From the NCBI GenBank assembly GCA_041484845.1, contig JBGPIK010000309.1, positions 1-8,430 on the forward strand: 8,430 nt of DNA, read 5' to 3'. The translations under genes and the position numbers were made by a program. Each line of letters begins with the position of its first letter. Within the stretch, counting starts at the first letter, position 1. The notes beneath the pieces were generated by a model, which saw only the letters and a program-made list of their open reading frames with translations, made no database searches and was not told the DNA's origin. Positions 1-7,416 of this stretch are shown here, piece after piece. The stretch is from JBGPIK01 sp041484845. GTDB lineage: Bacteria; Desulfobacterota; Binatia; UBA9968.

Positions 1-2
1 CG

Positions 3-452
3 ATGGAAGCGAAAGTTAAGGGGCACACGTATCGGACCGTCGTTCGGTGGACGGGCGAGAAGCGCGGGATAAGCACAGCAAGTGGCAAGCCACCAATCGA
101 TGTGGCCACTCCACCGGAGTTCAAAGGACATCAAGGGATCTGGTCACCTGAGGATTTGTTTGTCACTTCGGTGAACGTCTGCGTGATGATGACTTTTCTC
201 GCCTTTGCCGAACGAGCGGGCTTATCGCTCACACGATATGAAAGCGAGGCCGAAGGACAGTTGGAATTCGTCGATGGCGGCTTTCAATTCACTACGATCA
301 CCGTAAGGCCTCAGGTGCTCGTGAAGCCAGGCACGGATGTCAGCAAGGCCCACGAACTCATGGCCAAAGCCGAGAAGTATTGTCTGGTTTCACGGTCGGT
401 CAAAAGCCAGGTCGCGGTGGAAGCAAACATTTCGGAAGGTGATGGCAATTGA
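3..452 (+). CDS. OsmC/Ohr-family thiol peroxidase-like stress protein
   Basis: A 149-residue protein of the OsmC/Ohr fold. Family members are small cytoplasmic dimers that reduce organic hydroperoxides with a pair of cysteines. Both expected cysteines are visible: Cys60 on the central helix after the SPEDLF motif (residues 48-53), and Cys127 in the KYCLVSRS motif (125-132), which matches the family's second-cysteine signature. The N-terminal strand (YRTVVRWTGEKRG, 10-22) and the length are usual for the family. The ATG at position 3 is a plausible start because family homology begins there, but only two bases lie upstream, so no ribosome binding site or promoter can be seen and an earlier start is not excluded. 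It points away from the pump remnant downstream and is not clearly in an operon with anything in the window. The substrate (peroxide or other electrophile) cannot be told from sequence. Confidence 0.88.
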   Translation: MEAKVKGHTYRTVVRWTGEKRGISTASGKPPIDVATPPEFKGHQGIWSPEDLFVTSVNVCVMMTFLAFAERAGLSLTRYESEAEGQLEFVDGGFQFTTITVRPQVLVKPGTDVSKAHELMAKAEKYCLVSRSVKSQVAVEANISEGDGN

Positions 453-629
453 CACGCGCGGAGCCGATCTCTCATGACGATGTTGTCTATGATACAGGCC
501 CACTTAAAAGAAGAGCCGGAGAAGTTTTGCAAAGGAGATTTTTCTGACGGATTCGTTTAGAAGCTGATCACCGCTCGTGTTGTTGTGAAGCTTTTATCGA
601 GTTCCCCCGAATAATCTAAGGTTGTTAAG
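453..629. other. Intergenic stretch between OsmC gene and pump remnant
   Basis: Apart from the weak 28-codon frame described separately, I see no gene here. The reverse strand was read for the missing C-terminal part of the decayed ATPase, and no recognisable P-type ATPase sequence continues into it. No clear hairpin with a T-run was found after the OsmC stop. Confidence 0.5.
474..560 (+). CDS. Possible 28-codon small ORF after the OsmC gene
   Basis: An ATG at 474 opens a 28-codon frame ending in TAG at 558-560, 21 bases after the OsmC stop on the same strand. A GGAG sits 10 bases before the ATG, slightly far but usable as a ribosome binding site. The peptide is Met-rich at its start, followed by an acidic/basic helix-like stretch (HLKEEPEKFCK) and one cysteine. 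I do not recognise it and no domain is visible. A frame this short can easily arise by chance, so this is a candidate only. Confidence 0.15.
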   Translation: MTMLSMIQAHLKEEPEKFCKGDFSDGFV

Positions 630-1485
630 TTAATGTCGCATTGCCGTTACGGTGCTTGGATCGGAAGACCCTGTAGGATCTCCTGATCTAGTTGTAGCGG
701 TGGCTTCGCCGCGCAGCAGGCCGACGACAGCGATAACGACGACGATTGCCAAAGCGGCTCGGGCGAGAACTTTACCAACCTTGTCTAAATTTCCTTGCAG
801 CGGTGTCCTGCTCGATGGCACCGTCTGCAAGTACTGAGCGATTTGGCCGAACTCCGTTTTCATTCCGGTCGCCACCACCACGGTGCGCCCTCGGCCGTAA
901 GTCACCGCCGTGCCGGCGAATGCCATATTGTTGCGATCTGCTACGGAAACATTGCCGCGCGCAAGAGCTGCTGTCTGTTTTTCGACCGGGATAGATTCTC
1001 CGGTGAGCGCACCTTCATCGATCTTAAGATTGAAACTCTCGAACAAGCGACCATCTGCAGGGATCTTATCTCCCGTGCGCAGATGGATAATGTCTCCCGG
1101 CACGACTTCCCGCGCCGGCACGGATCGCTCTCAACCGTCTCTCAAAACCGCGGCCGTGAGAGCGGCGAGTTCCCGCAACGCTTCAAGAGCGCGCTCGGCG
1201 CGATACTCTTGATAAAACCCCAATACCACCGCGAACACGACGATAACCGCGATGGCAGCCGCTTCGACGACCTGACCCAGCAAAGCGGACAACGCCACGG
1301 CAACGAGCAAGATAAGGATGAGAACGTTCTTAAACTGCTCAACCAAGGACTGCCCAGGCGGATACCTGACGTTCGTGGCGCAGTTCGTTGGCACACTGCT
1401 CCTCTAAGCGCCGCGCGGCCTCGATCCCGCTGAAGACTTACTCGGTATGGCTGCCCAAGCGCCGCAGCACCTCGGCGCCATCCAT
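630..1485 (-). pseudogene. Decayed, truncated P2-type cation-transporting ATPase
   Basis: Remnant of a P-type ATPase of the Ca2+/SERCA-like P2 group. Reading from the ATG at 1485, the peptide MDGAEVLRRLGSHTE stops at TAA (1438-1440). The same frame then continues with a typical N-terminal domain (IEAARRLEEQ...NEL...SAW). A one-base insertion in the CCC run near 1353-1355 (+ strand) shifts the frame into QSLVEQFKNVLILILL, followed by membrane helices M1-M2. The new frame is interrupted by TGA at 1131-1133, plausibly a CGA-to-TGA change. It then carries the actuator domain with PAREVVPGD and the TGES dephosphorylation loop, up to M3. Homology ends near 700, so the PEGLP-type M4, the DKTGT phosphorylation site and the nucleotide-binding and C-terminal domains are missing. 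It starts about 46 bases after the phosphorylase stop on the same strand and probably once followed it in an operon. It cannot make a working pump. Confidence 0.9.
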
Positions 1486-1531
1486 CTGATGCCATTGTTT
1501 TGCGTTAATCGCCCAATAAAGCTCGGATGAA

Positions 1532-3220
1532 CTAAAAGTAAGCTCTCAGCACATACTGTTGCAGCATGCGATGCGTATTGAAGAAGGAACCGTTCAAAGC
1601 GATGGCGTGACGCATTACGTCGATAAATCCGCTTTGATCGTGATTATATAAAGGCACAATAATGTGCTCCAGCTTATCGTAAAGCGATGCCGCATCCGCA
1701 CTGTGATTCTCGCTCGGCCCGTTCGTTTGCGGCTTCGGCCCGATACTCCAGCCGGTCAGGCCCTCGATGCATCCCTCGATCCACCAACCGTCGAGCACGC
1801 TCAAGCTCGGCACGCCGTTCACAGCCGCCTTCATGCCGCTTGTGCCCGACGCCTCGAAGGGCGGCTGAGGCGTGTTGAGCCAGATGTCCACGCCTGCCGT
1901 CATCCGCTTGGCGATCTCTATGCTATAGTTTTGCAGGTAGGCAATCTTGATGTCGCGCCGCAGCATGTTCTTAACGCTGAAGATTTTCTTGATCAATTCT
2001 TTCCCGGGCGCGTCCTGCGGATGCGCTTTGCCGGCATAAACGATCTGCAGCGCGCCGGCTTTTGCCGCGATGGTTTTCAGCCGGTCCACATCCGTAAACA
2101 ATAGATCAGCTCGCTTGTAGGCCGCCGCTCGGCGCGCGAATCCTAACGTCAACAGATCGACGTCCATGCCTGCGTTGGTCTCGGCATTGACAAATTGAAT
2201 AAGCGATTTTTTGGCTCGAACGTGCGCCTGCCATACCTCGTCTTTAGGAATGCTCAGCGCGTAACGAAGGCTGAAGTTATCCTGATGCCACCCCGGTATG
2301 TAGCGATCGTAGAGCTGGAGAAAAGGCTCCGCTGCCCAGGTAGCGGCATGAACACCGTTAGTGATCGCGTCTATGTTATAGCCGGCGAACATCAGGCGCG
2401 AAATCTCACCATGTTTTTTGGCGACGCCGTTGACGTAGTGGCTGAGGTTCAACGCCAGATAGGTCATATTCAGGACATCGCCGCAGCAGAAAACATCGCG
2501 CATCTCGTCAACCTCATGGCGACCGAGAACACGATTCACCAGATCTATAGGAAATTGATCCTGACCTGCCGGAACCGGCGTGTGCGTCGTAAAAACACAC
2601 TTTTTTCTCACTGCCTCCACATCATTGTGGGTGATAGATTGCCTTCCGCCCCGCTGCACTTCCTCATCCAAGAGTTCCATCGCTAGAAGACTGGAGTGGC
2701 CTTCATTTAAGTGGAAGCGCTCAATTTCGTTGTAACCGAGGGCTCGGAGCATCTTCACGCCACCGATCCCTAAAACAATTTCTTGGCAAAGTCGGTAATG
2801 CTGATCTCCACCGTAAAGATAATGCGTTAAGGTCCGATCCCATTCCGAGTTTTCCTGGAGATCGGTGTCCAGCAAATAAACCAGCACGGTAAAATCACCG
2901 GGGTCGCCAACTTCATATTTCCATGCGCGTACTTGCACAGCGCGCCCTTCGATCCTTACGGAAACCCGCTCCGGCATTTCGCTGAGGAAATCTCCGACTA
3001 CCCAGTCCACCGGCTCTTCGCTCTGCCAGCCGGAGGCGTCCAGGCGCTGGTAGAAGTACCCCTTACGGTGCAGCAGCGTTATCGCGACCATTGGAACTTT
3101 AAGATCCGCGGCAGCCCGAATCGTGTCTCCGGCCAGTACTCCCAGCCCGCCACTGTAAGTAGGCATGCCTGTTTCGAGGCCAATTTCCATAGAAAAATAA
3201 GCAATAGACCGATGATTCAT
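1532..3220 (-). CDS. glgP: Alpha-glucan (glycogen/starch) phosphorylase, short form
   Basis: A 562-residue PLP-dependent glucan phosphorylase of the divergent short bacterial/archaeal type (GT35, alpha-glucan family phosphorylase). It releases glucose-1-phosphate from glycogen-like chains using inorganic phosphate, in the cytoplasm. Visible marks are the N-terminal IAYFSMEIGL motif (6-15) with the YSGGLGVLAGD glycine-rich loop (22-32), FHLNEGHSSL (169-178), TTHTPVPAGQD (211-221), GFARRAAAYKRADLL (360-374) and EASGTSGMKAAVNG (456-469), whose Lys464 is the expected pyridoxal-phosphate lysine. The ATG at 3218-3220 is chosen because the conserved motif starts at residue 6; the next Met (residue 11) lies inside it. 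The Shine-Dalgarno sequence is weak (GGAT close to the ATG). Length fits the short form, which lacks the roughly 100-150-residue N-terminal extension of longer relatives. It is transcribed divergently from the synthetase-like gene; the pump remnant follows it. Confidence 0.93.
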   Translation of the reverse strand: MNHRSIAYFSMEIGLETGMPTYSGGLGVLAGDTIRAAADLKVPMVAITLLHRKGYFYQRLDASGWQSEEPVDWVVGDFLSEMPERVSVRIEGRAVQVRAWKYEVGDPGDFTVLVYLLDTDLQENSEWDRTLTHYLYGGDQHYRLCQEIVLGIGGVKMLRALGYNEIERFHLNEGHSSLLAMELLDEEVQRGGRQSITHNDVEAVRKKCVFTTHTPVPAGQDQFPIDLVNRVLGRHEVDEMRDVFCCGDVLNMTYLALNLSHYVNGVAKKHGEISRLMFAGYNIDAITNGVHAATWAAEPFLQLYDRYIPGWHQDNFSLRYALSIPKDEVWQAHVRAKKSLIQFVNAETNAGMDVDLLTLGFARRAAAYKRADLLFTDVDRLKTIAAKAGALQIVYAGKAHPQDAPGKELIKKIFSVKNMLRRDIKIAYLQNYSIEIAKRMTAGVDIWLNTPQPPFEASGTSGMKAAVNGVPSLSVLDGWWIEGCIEGLTGWSIGPKPQTNGPSENHSADAASLYDKLEHIIVPLYNHDQSGFIDVMRHAIALNGSFFNTHRMLQQYVLRAYF

Positions 3221-3489
3221 ATCCGTTGCACCAACAAATCCTAAATGGAGTCGAGCAATATATGTGCCTCACCCAGAACCCTGGCTTGATCGATAATTGA
3301 CTGCGATACAATGGCGGCAATGCCCCGTTCGCAAATTTGATATGGCACCCTGTGCGGACTTCCTGGTTATGAGAAACGTCAAACTAGGATGCGCGATTCC
3401 AAGGGCGCAAGACGCGGCCATCGCGCTATCACCGTTGGCACAAACTGTGCGTTGTCGATTGAAGCTGTTTTTTAGGATACTAAAAGCTG
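3221..3489. promoter_or_regulatory. Divergent control region between phosphorylase and synthetase-like genes
   Basis: This gap of about 270 bases separates two divergent transcription units and must hold at least two promoters. The best candidate is a sigma-54-like element at 3435-3450 for the rightward unit. A weaker sigma-70-like pair, TTGATC at 3286-3291 and TACAAT at 3307-3312, has a 15-base spacer, shorter than optimal. No convincing promoter was found for the leftward phosphorylase gene. Frames crossing the region on both strands show no recognisable protein features and are treated as non-coding. Confidence 0.5.
3435..3450 (+). promoter_or_regulatory. Sigma-54-like (-24/-12) promoter, also a perfect palindrome
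   Basis: The sequence TTGGCACAAACTGTGC has GG at 3437-3438 and GC at 3449-3450, exactly the 10-base spacing needed for a -24/-12 promoter, with a full TGGCAC box and TGC at the -12 element. Transcription would start about 12 bases further on (near 3462), giving a leader of about 28 bases before the GTG at 3490. The same bases form a perfect 5-bp inverted repeat (GCACA, AAC, TGTGC; 3438-3450), so an operator for a dimeric regulator is the alternative. No activator gene is visible in the window. Confidence 0.45.
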
Positions 3490-4860
3490 GTGGACACAAG
3501 TAATAAAATCGCCTCATCAAAGCGGGAGCGCGTCCTGATTCTCGGTGCCGCAGGCAGGGATTTTCACAATTTCAACGTGTGCTTTCGCGATAATCCAGAC
3601 TACGAGGTGGTCGCGTTCACCGCTGCTCAGATTCCGGGAATCGAAAATCGCCGCTATCCGGCTGAACTGAGCGGCCCCTTATATCCTGACGGCGTCCCGA
3701 TTTATCCAGAGGAACAATTGCGGCAGTTGATTCGCGCCCAATCCGTGCAGCAGGTGATCTTTGCCTACAGTGACATCTCGCACGTGGCGCTCATGCATCT
3801 CGCCTCGCAGGCGCTGGCGGCGGGCGCGGACTTTCGGCTCGTCGGTCCCGAGCGGAGTTTTCTCAATTCGACGCGGCCGGTAATTTCCGTTTGCGCCGTG
3901 CGCACGGGTTGTGGCAAAGATTCCGTCGTGCGACGCATCGCCGCGTTATTGCAAGCGCGCGGACTCCGACCCGTTGTGGTTCGCCACCCCATGCCCTATG
4001 GAGACTTGCGCCGCCAGGTCGCGCAACGTTTTGCCGCCATCGAAGATTGCGATCGCCAGCATTGCACCATCGAGGAACGCGAAGAGTATGAACAGCACAT
4101 CAAGGAGGGCATTACCGTTTACGCGGGCGTCGATTACGCTAAAATCCTTGCCGCGGCGGAAAAAGAGGCCGATATAATACTTTGGGACGGCGGCAATAAC
4201 GACTGGCCTTTTTTTCGCGCGGATCTGGAAGTGGTGCTGCTAGATCCCCACCGCGCCGGCCATGAGTTGCTCTATCATCCCGGTGAGACCAATCTGCGGC
4301 GCGCCGGTGTGTTGGTGGTGACCAAGATCGATTCAGCGCCGGTCAGCGGCGTCCAACAGGTGCTGCGCAATATCTCGGAAATCAATCCCACGGCTACGGT
4401 TATCCAGGCGCGCTCGAGAATCTCCGTAGATAAACCCGAACTGGTTCGCCGCCAACGCGTTCTGGTGATTGAAGACGGGCCGACGCTCACTCACGGAGAA
4501 ATGGCCTACGGCTCGGGCATCATCGCTGCGCAAAGATACGGCGCTGCGGAAATCGTTGATCCCAGACCATGCGCGCGCGGCAGCTTGATTCAAACCTTCG
4601 CTCGTTATCCTTGGATCGGCAGAGCGCTCCCAGCCATGGGCTACTCGGATGCGCAACTTGAAGATCTCGCTGGCACGATCAAAGCAATATCGTGCGATAC
4701 CATTATCATCGCGACTCCGGTGGACCTCGCGCGGCTCATTCCATTGCCTAAGCCTTTTTGCCGCGTGCGCTATGATCTGGAAGAAATCAGCCACCCCGAT
4801 CTGGCCGAAATCGTCTCTTCCTTTGTGCAAAAGCATGTCGAGCGCTCGACGCGAACCTAA
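3490..4860 (+). CDS. Cyclic 2,3-diphosphoglycerate synthetase-like P-loop protein
   Basis: A 456-residue protein of the cyclic-2,3-diphosphoglycerate synthetase family. The archaeal founder closes 2,3-diphosphoglycerate into its cyclic anhydride with ATP; the role of bacterial members is not settled and many are annotated only as GTPases. It has an N-terminal Rossmann-like segment (VLILGAAGRDFHNFN, 15-29), a P-loop domain from about residue 130 (AVRTGCGKDS, 136-145), the family motif RHPMPYGDL (165-173), an acidic block (EEREEYEQHI, 195-204), a Walker B-like WDGGNND (232-238) and TKID (278-281), resembling the NKxD base-recognition motif. Oddly, the Ser/Thr normally following the Walker A lysine is Asp144. 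The start is GTG, preceded by AGGA (3474-3477) at a rather long 12-base spacing. The ATPase gene follows after only three bases, so the two are surely cotranscribed and probably translationally coupled. Confidence 0.82.
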   Translation: MDTSNKIASSKRERVLILGAAGRDFHNFNVCFRDNPDYEVVAFTAAQIPGIENRRYPAELSGPLYPDGVPIYPEEQLRQLIRAQSVQQVIFAYSDISHVALMHLASQALAAGADFRLVGPERSFLNSTRPVISVCAVRTGCGKDSVVRRIAALLQARGLRPVVVRHPMPYGDLRRQVAQRFAAIEDCDRQHCTIEEREEYEQHIKEGITVYAGVDYAKILAAAEKEADIILWDGGNNDWPFFRADLEVVLLDPHRAGHELLYHPGETNLRRAGVLVVTKIDSAPVSGVQQVLRNISEINPTATVIQARSRISVDKPELVRRQRVLVIEDGPTLTHGEMAYGSGIIAAQRYGAAEIVDPRPCARGSLIQTFARYPWIGRALPAMGYSDAQLEDLAGTIKAISCDTIIIATPVDLARLIPLPKPFCRVRYDLEEISHPDLAEIVSSFVQKHVERSTRT

Positions 4861-4863
4861 AAA

Positions 4864-7416
4864 ATGCCTATGACTCACGAAAGCTCTCAGGCCACCGAGG
4901 CCATGCAAGGACTCTCGACAACCGAAGCCGAAGCACGACTGGCAAGCGACGGCTTTAACGAGATCCATTCATCTACACGCCGCAGGACCGTCGAGATCGC
5001 ATTGGGCGTCGCTCGCGAGCCAATGTTTTTGCTTTTGATTATCGCGGCGGTGATCTATTTAATTCTTGGCGACATACGCGAATCACTGATCTTAACGTTT
5101 TGGATTCTCGTCATCATGGGCATTACCATCTTTCAGGAAAGAAAGACCGAACACGCTTTGGAAGCTCTGCGTGACCTCTCGAGTCCCCGGGCCCTGGTGG
5201 TCCGTGATGGGGAACAAAAACGCATCGCCGGCCGGGACGTCGTGCGCGGCGACTTGCTCATTCTTACGGAAGGCGACCGGGTTCCCGCTGACGCGGCATT
5301 GATGTCCTGCAATGATCTCATGGTGGACGAATCGTTACTCACGGGGGAGTCTGTGCCCGTGCGCAAGGTCGCCTGGGACCGTATTCAACCGGTGTGCCGG
5401 CCGGGCGGCGACGACTTGCCGTACATTTACGCCGGTACCATGTTGGTCCAAGGCCGCGGCGTCGGGAAGGTTGTTGCAACAGGAGTCCATACCGAGATGG
5501 GACGAATCGGTAAGGCGCTGCAATCCGTCGAGACCGACCAGACCTTCCTGCAAAAAAAATCCGGCAATCTCATCCGTAACTTCGCCACGGTGGGATTATC
5601 CGTCTGCGCCCTGGCAGTGGTTCTCTATGGTCTGACGAGAGGAAGCTGGCTCAACGGGTTTCTCATAGGCATCGCTCTAGCTATGGCGCTTTTACCGGAA
5701 GAGATTCCCGTTGTTCTTACGATATTTCTAGCCTTAGGGGCATGGCGCATGTCGCAGAAGCGGGTGCTTACGCGGCGCATGCCGGCCATCGAAGCCCTCG
5801 GGTCAGCGACGGTTTTATGTTCGGACAAAACCGGCACGCTGACGCTTAACCGGATGGCGGTGCGCCGGCTGTGCGTCGGCGAAGAGGTCCACGACGTAGA
5901 CACCAACACCGACCAGACGCTCCCGCAAAAGTTCCACCGGCTCGTGCGCTATTCGGTTCTCGCCAGCGAGACCGACCCCTTCGATCCGATGGAGAAGGCA
6001 TTTAAAGAGCTGGGGGATCGCTATCTCGATCACGGATCGAGGTTTGAACGCTGGACGCTCGCCCACGAGTACTCGATTTCTCCCGAGCTGCTCGCGCTGT
6101 CCCATGTCTGGCATTCAGGGAACGGCGACGAGCACTTTATCGCCACGAAAGGGGCGCCTGAAGCAGTTGCCGATCTATGTCATTTTGATTTAGATCAGAA
6201 AGAAAAGCTCTCCGCTCAGGTCGATTCCATGGGTAGCGATGGTCTGCGCGTTCTCGGCGTGGCCAAAGCCTCTTTTGCCGGTACATCTTGGCCGCCAAGT
6301 CAGCACGATTTTGACTTCACGTTTCTTGGACTGATCGGGCTGGCCGACCCTGTGCGAGTAACCGTACCGAGCGCCATCAAAGAATGCACCCAAGCCGGCG
6401 TTAAGGTCGTTATGATCACCGGCGACTATCCCTCAACGGCCGCGGCCATTGGCCGGCAGATCGGCCTCGCGATGAACGGGAATATGCTGACCGGGCCGGA
6501 AATCGAAAGCATGCACGAAGGGGAACTGCGTCGCCGTATTCAAAAGTGCAACATCTTCGCTCGAGTTTTGCCGGAGCAAAAATTAAATTTAGTGGAAGCC
6601 TTTAAAGCCAATGGCGAGATCGTGGCCATGACGGGCGATGGCGTGAATGACGCGCCGGCTCTGAAAGCGGCGCATATCGGCATAGCCATGGGCGGACGGG
6701 GTACCGACGTGGCGCGCGAAGCCGCTTCGCTGGTTCTTCTCGACGACGACTTCGCCACCATCGTAGAGGCGATTCGTTCGGGTCGACGGATCTTCGACAA
6801 CGTACAGAAAGCGATGGCTTTCATCTTCGCCATTCACGTGCCGATCGCGGGACTCGCGCTTGTTCCGTTGATTTTCGACTGGCCGCTGGTTCTGAGTCCA
6901 GTGCACATCGTGTTTTTAGAACTCATCATCGATCCGGCCTGTTCCGTCGCTTTTGAGGCCGAGCCGGCGGAAACCGACATCATGCAAAAACCACCGCGCG
7001 ATCCCGACACGCCGCTTTTTGACACGCGCAATATTCTATTCAGCTTGCTGCAAGGCGGTATTGTTCTCGCAGCGGTGCTTACGGTTTTCGCCTTTGCTCT
7101 TTACCGCGGGCTAGGGGACGCCGACGCCCGAACGCTCAGTTTTACCACGCTGGTTGTCGGCATGTTGGGATTGATCGTTGTCAATCGTTCCTGGTCGCGC
7201 AATGTTATTCACGCGTTGCGTTCGCCGAATCGCGCTTTTTGGTGGGTCACTGCGGGAGCCCTGGGGTTCCTCGCCGCCGTGCTTTATGTTCCCTCGCTGC
7301 GCAATCTGTTTCGCTTCTCTATGTTGCATCCCGATGATTTGCTGATTTGCACAGGTGTTGGTTTATTGAGCAGCTTCATGATCGAGTTGCTGAAATTCAA
7401 ACACTTTCGGAAGTGA
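4864..7416 (+). CDS. P-type (P2-like) cation-transporting ATPase, complete
   Basis: An 850-residue P-type ATPase of the inner membrane, moving a cation at the cost of ATP. In order: N-terminal domain (QGLSTTEAEARLASDGFNEI, 15-34), M1-M2 (about 50-90), actuator domain with TGES (160-163), M3-M4 (about 239-292) with PEEIP at 278-282, the phosphorylated Asp321 in DKTGT, nucleotide-binding KGAPEA (429-434), hinge motifs TGD (519-521) and TGDGVND (590-596), then M5-M10 (about 648-843). All catalytic motifs are intact. No N-terminal metal-binding domain and no CPC motif is present, so it is not a heavy-metal P1B pump. Membrane ligand residues differ from SERCA: M4 reads PEEIP, M5 has His658-Pro and M6 reads DPACS (690-694), so the substrate is uncertain. 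Its ATG lies three bases after the synthetase-like stop, without a clear Shine-Dalgarno sequence; a second ATG two codons later is an alternative start. Confidence 0.93.
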   Translation: MPMTHESSQATEAMQGLSTTEAEARLASDGFNEIHSSTRRRTVEIALGVAREPMFLLLIIAAVIYLILGDIRESLILTFWILVIMGITIFQERKTEHALEALRDLSSPRALVVRDGEQKRIAGRDVVRGDLLILTEGDRVPADAALMSCNDLMVDESLLTGESVPVRKVAWDRIQPVCRPGGDDLPYIYAGTMLVQGRGVGKVVATGVHTEMGRIGKALQSVETDQTFLQKKSGNLIRNFATVGLSVCALAVVLYGLTRGSWLNGFLIGIALAMALLPEEIPVVLTIFLALGAWRMSQKRVLTRRMPAIEALGSATVLCSDKTGTLTLNRMAVRRLCVGEEVHDVDTNTDQTLPQKFHRLVRYSVLASETDPFDPMEKAFKELGDRYLDHGSRFERWTLAHEYSISPELLALSHVWHSGNGDEHFIATKGAPEAVADLCHFDLDQKEKLSAQVDSMGSDGLRVLGVAKASFAGTSWPPSQHDFDFTFLGLIGLADPVRVTVPSAIKECTQAGVKVVMITGDYPSTAAAIGRQIGLAMNGNMLTGPEIESMHEGELRRRIQKCNIFARVLPEQKLNLVEAFKANGEIVAMTGDGVNDAPALKAAHIGIAMGGRGTDVAREAASLVLLDDDFATIVEAIRSGRRIFDNVQKAMAFIFAIHVPIAGLALVPLIFDWPLVLSPVHIVFLELIIDPACSVAFEAEPAETDIMQKPPRDPDTPLFDTRNILFSLLQGGIVLAAVLTVFAFALYRGLGDADARTLSFTTLVVGMLGLIVVNRSWSRNVIHALRSPNRAFWWVTAGALGFLAAVLYVPSLRNLFRFSMLHPDDLLICTGVGLLSSFMIELLKFKHFRK

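Noticed and set aside
657..670. Match to the core of a sequencing adapter (GATCGGAAGA)
   Set aside because: Only ten bases agree and the bases on both sides differ from the adapter; a chance match is likely, although read support at this spot could be glanced at because it is near the remnant's break.
795..1433. Long plus-strand open frame of 212 codons
   Set aside because: It lies antisense to the ATPase remnant, has low-complexity Arg/His-rich translation with no motif, and is a codon-bias shadow of the minus-strand gene.
1664..2686. Two plus-strand open frames (1664-2104 and 2195-2686)
   Set aside because: Both are antisense to the phosphorylase, whose motifs and PLP lysine are intact; the plus-strand translations show no recognisable domain.
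3286..3312. Sigma-70-like promoter TTGATC / TACAAT
   Set aside because: The spacer is only 15 bases and the site is about 180 bases from the nearest rightward start, so it is mentioned only as a weak alternative to the sigma-54-like element.
3297..3503. Small open frames in the divergent region on both strands
   Set aside because: They show no recognisable features, no good ribosome binding site, and overlap the start of the synthetase-like gene.
4333..4968. Minus-strand open frame of 211 codons
   Set aside because: It is antisense to the synthetase-like gene and to the start of the ATPase gene, with no recognisable protein features.
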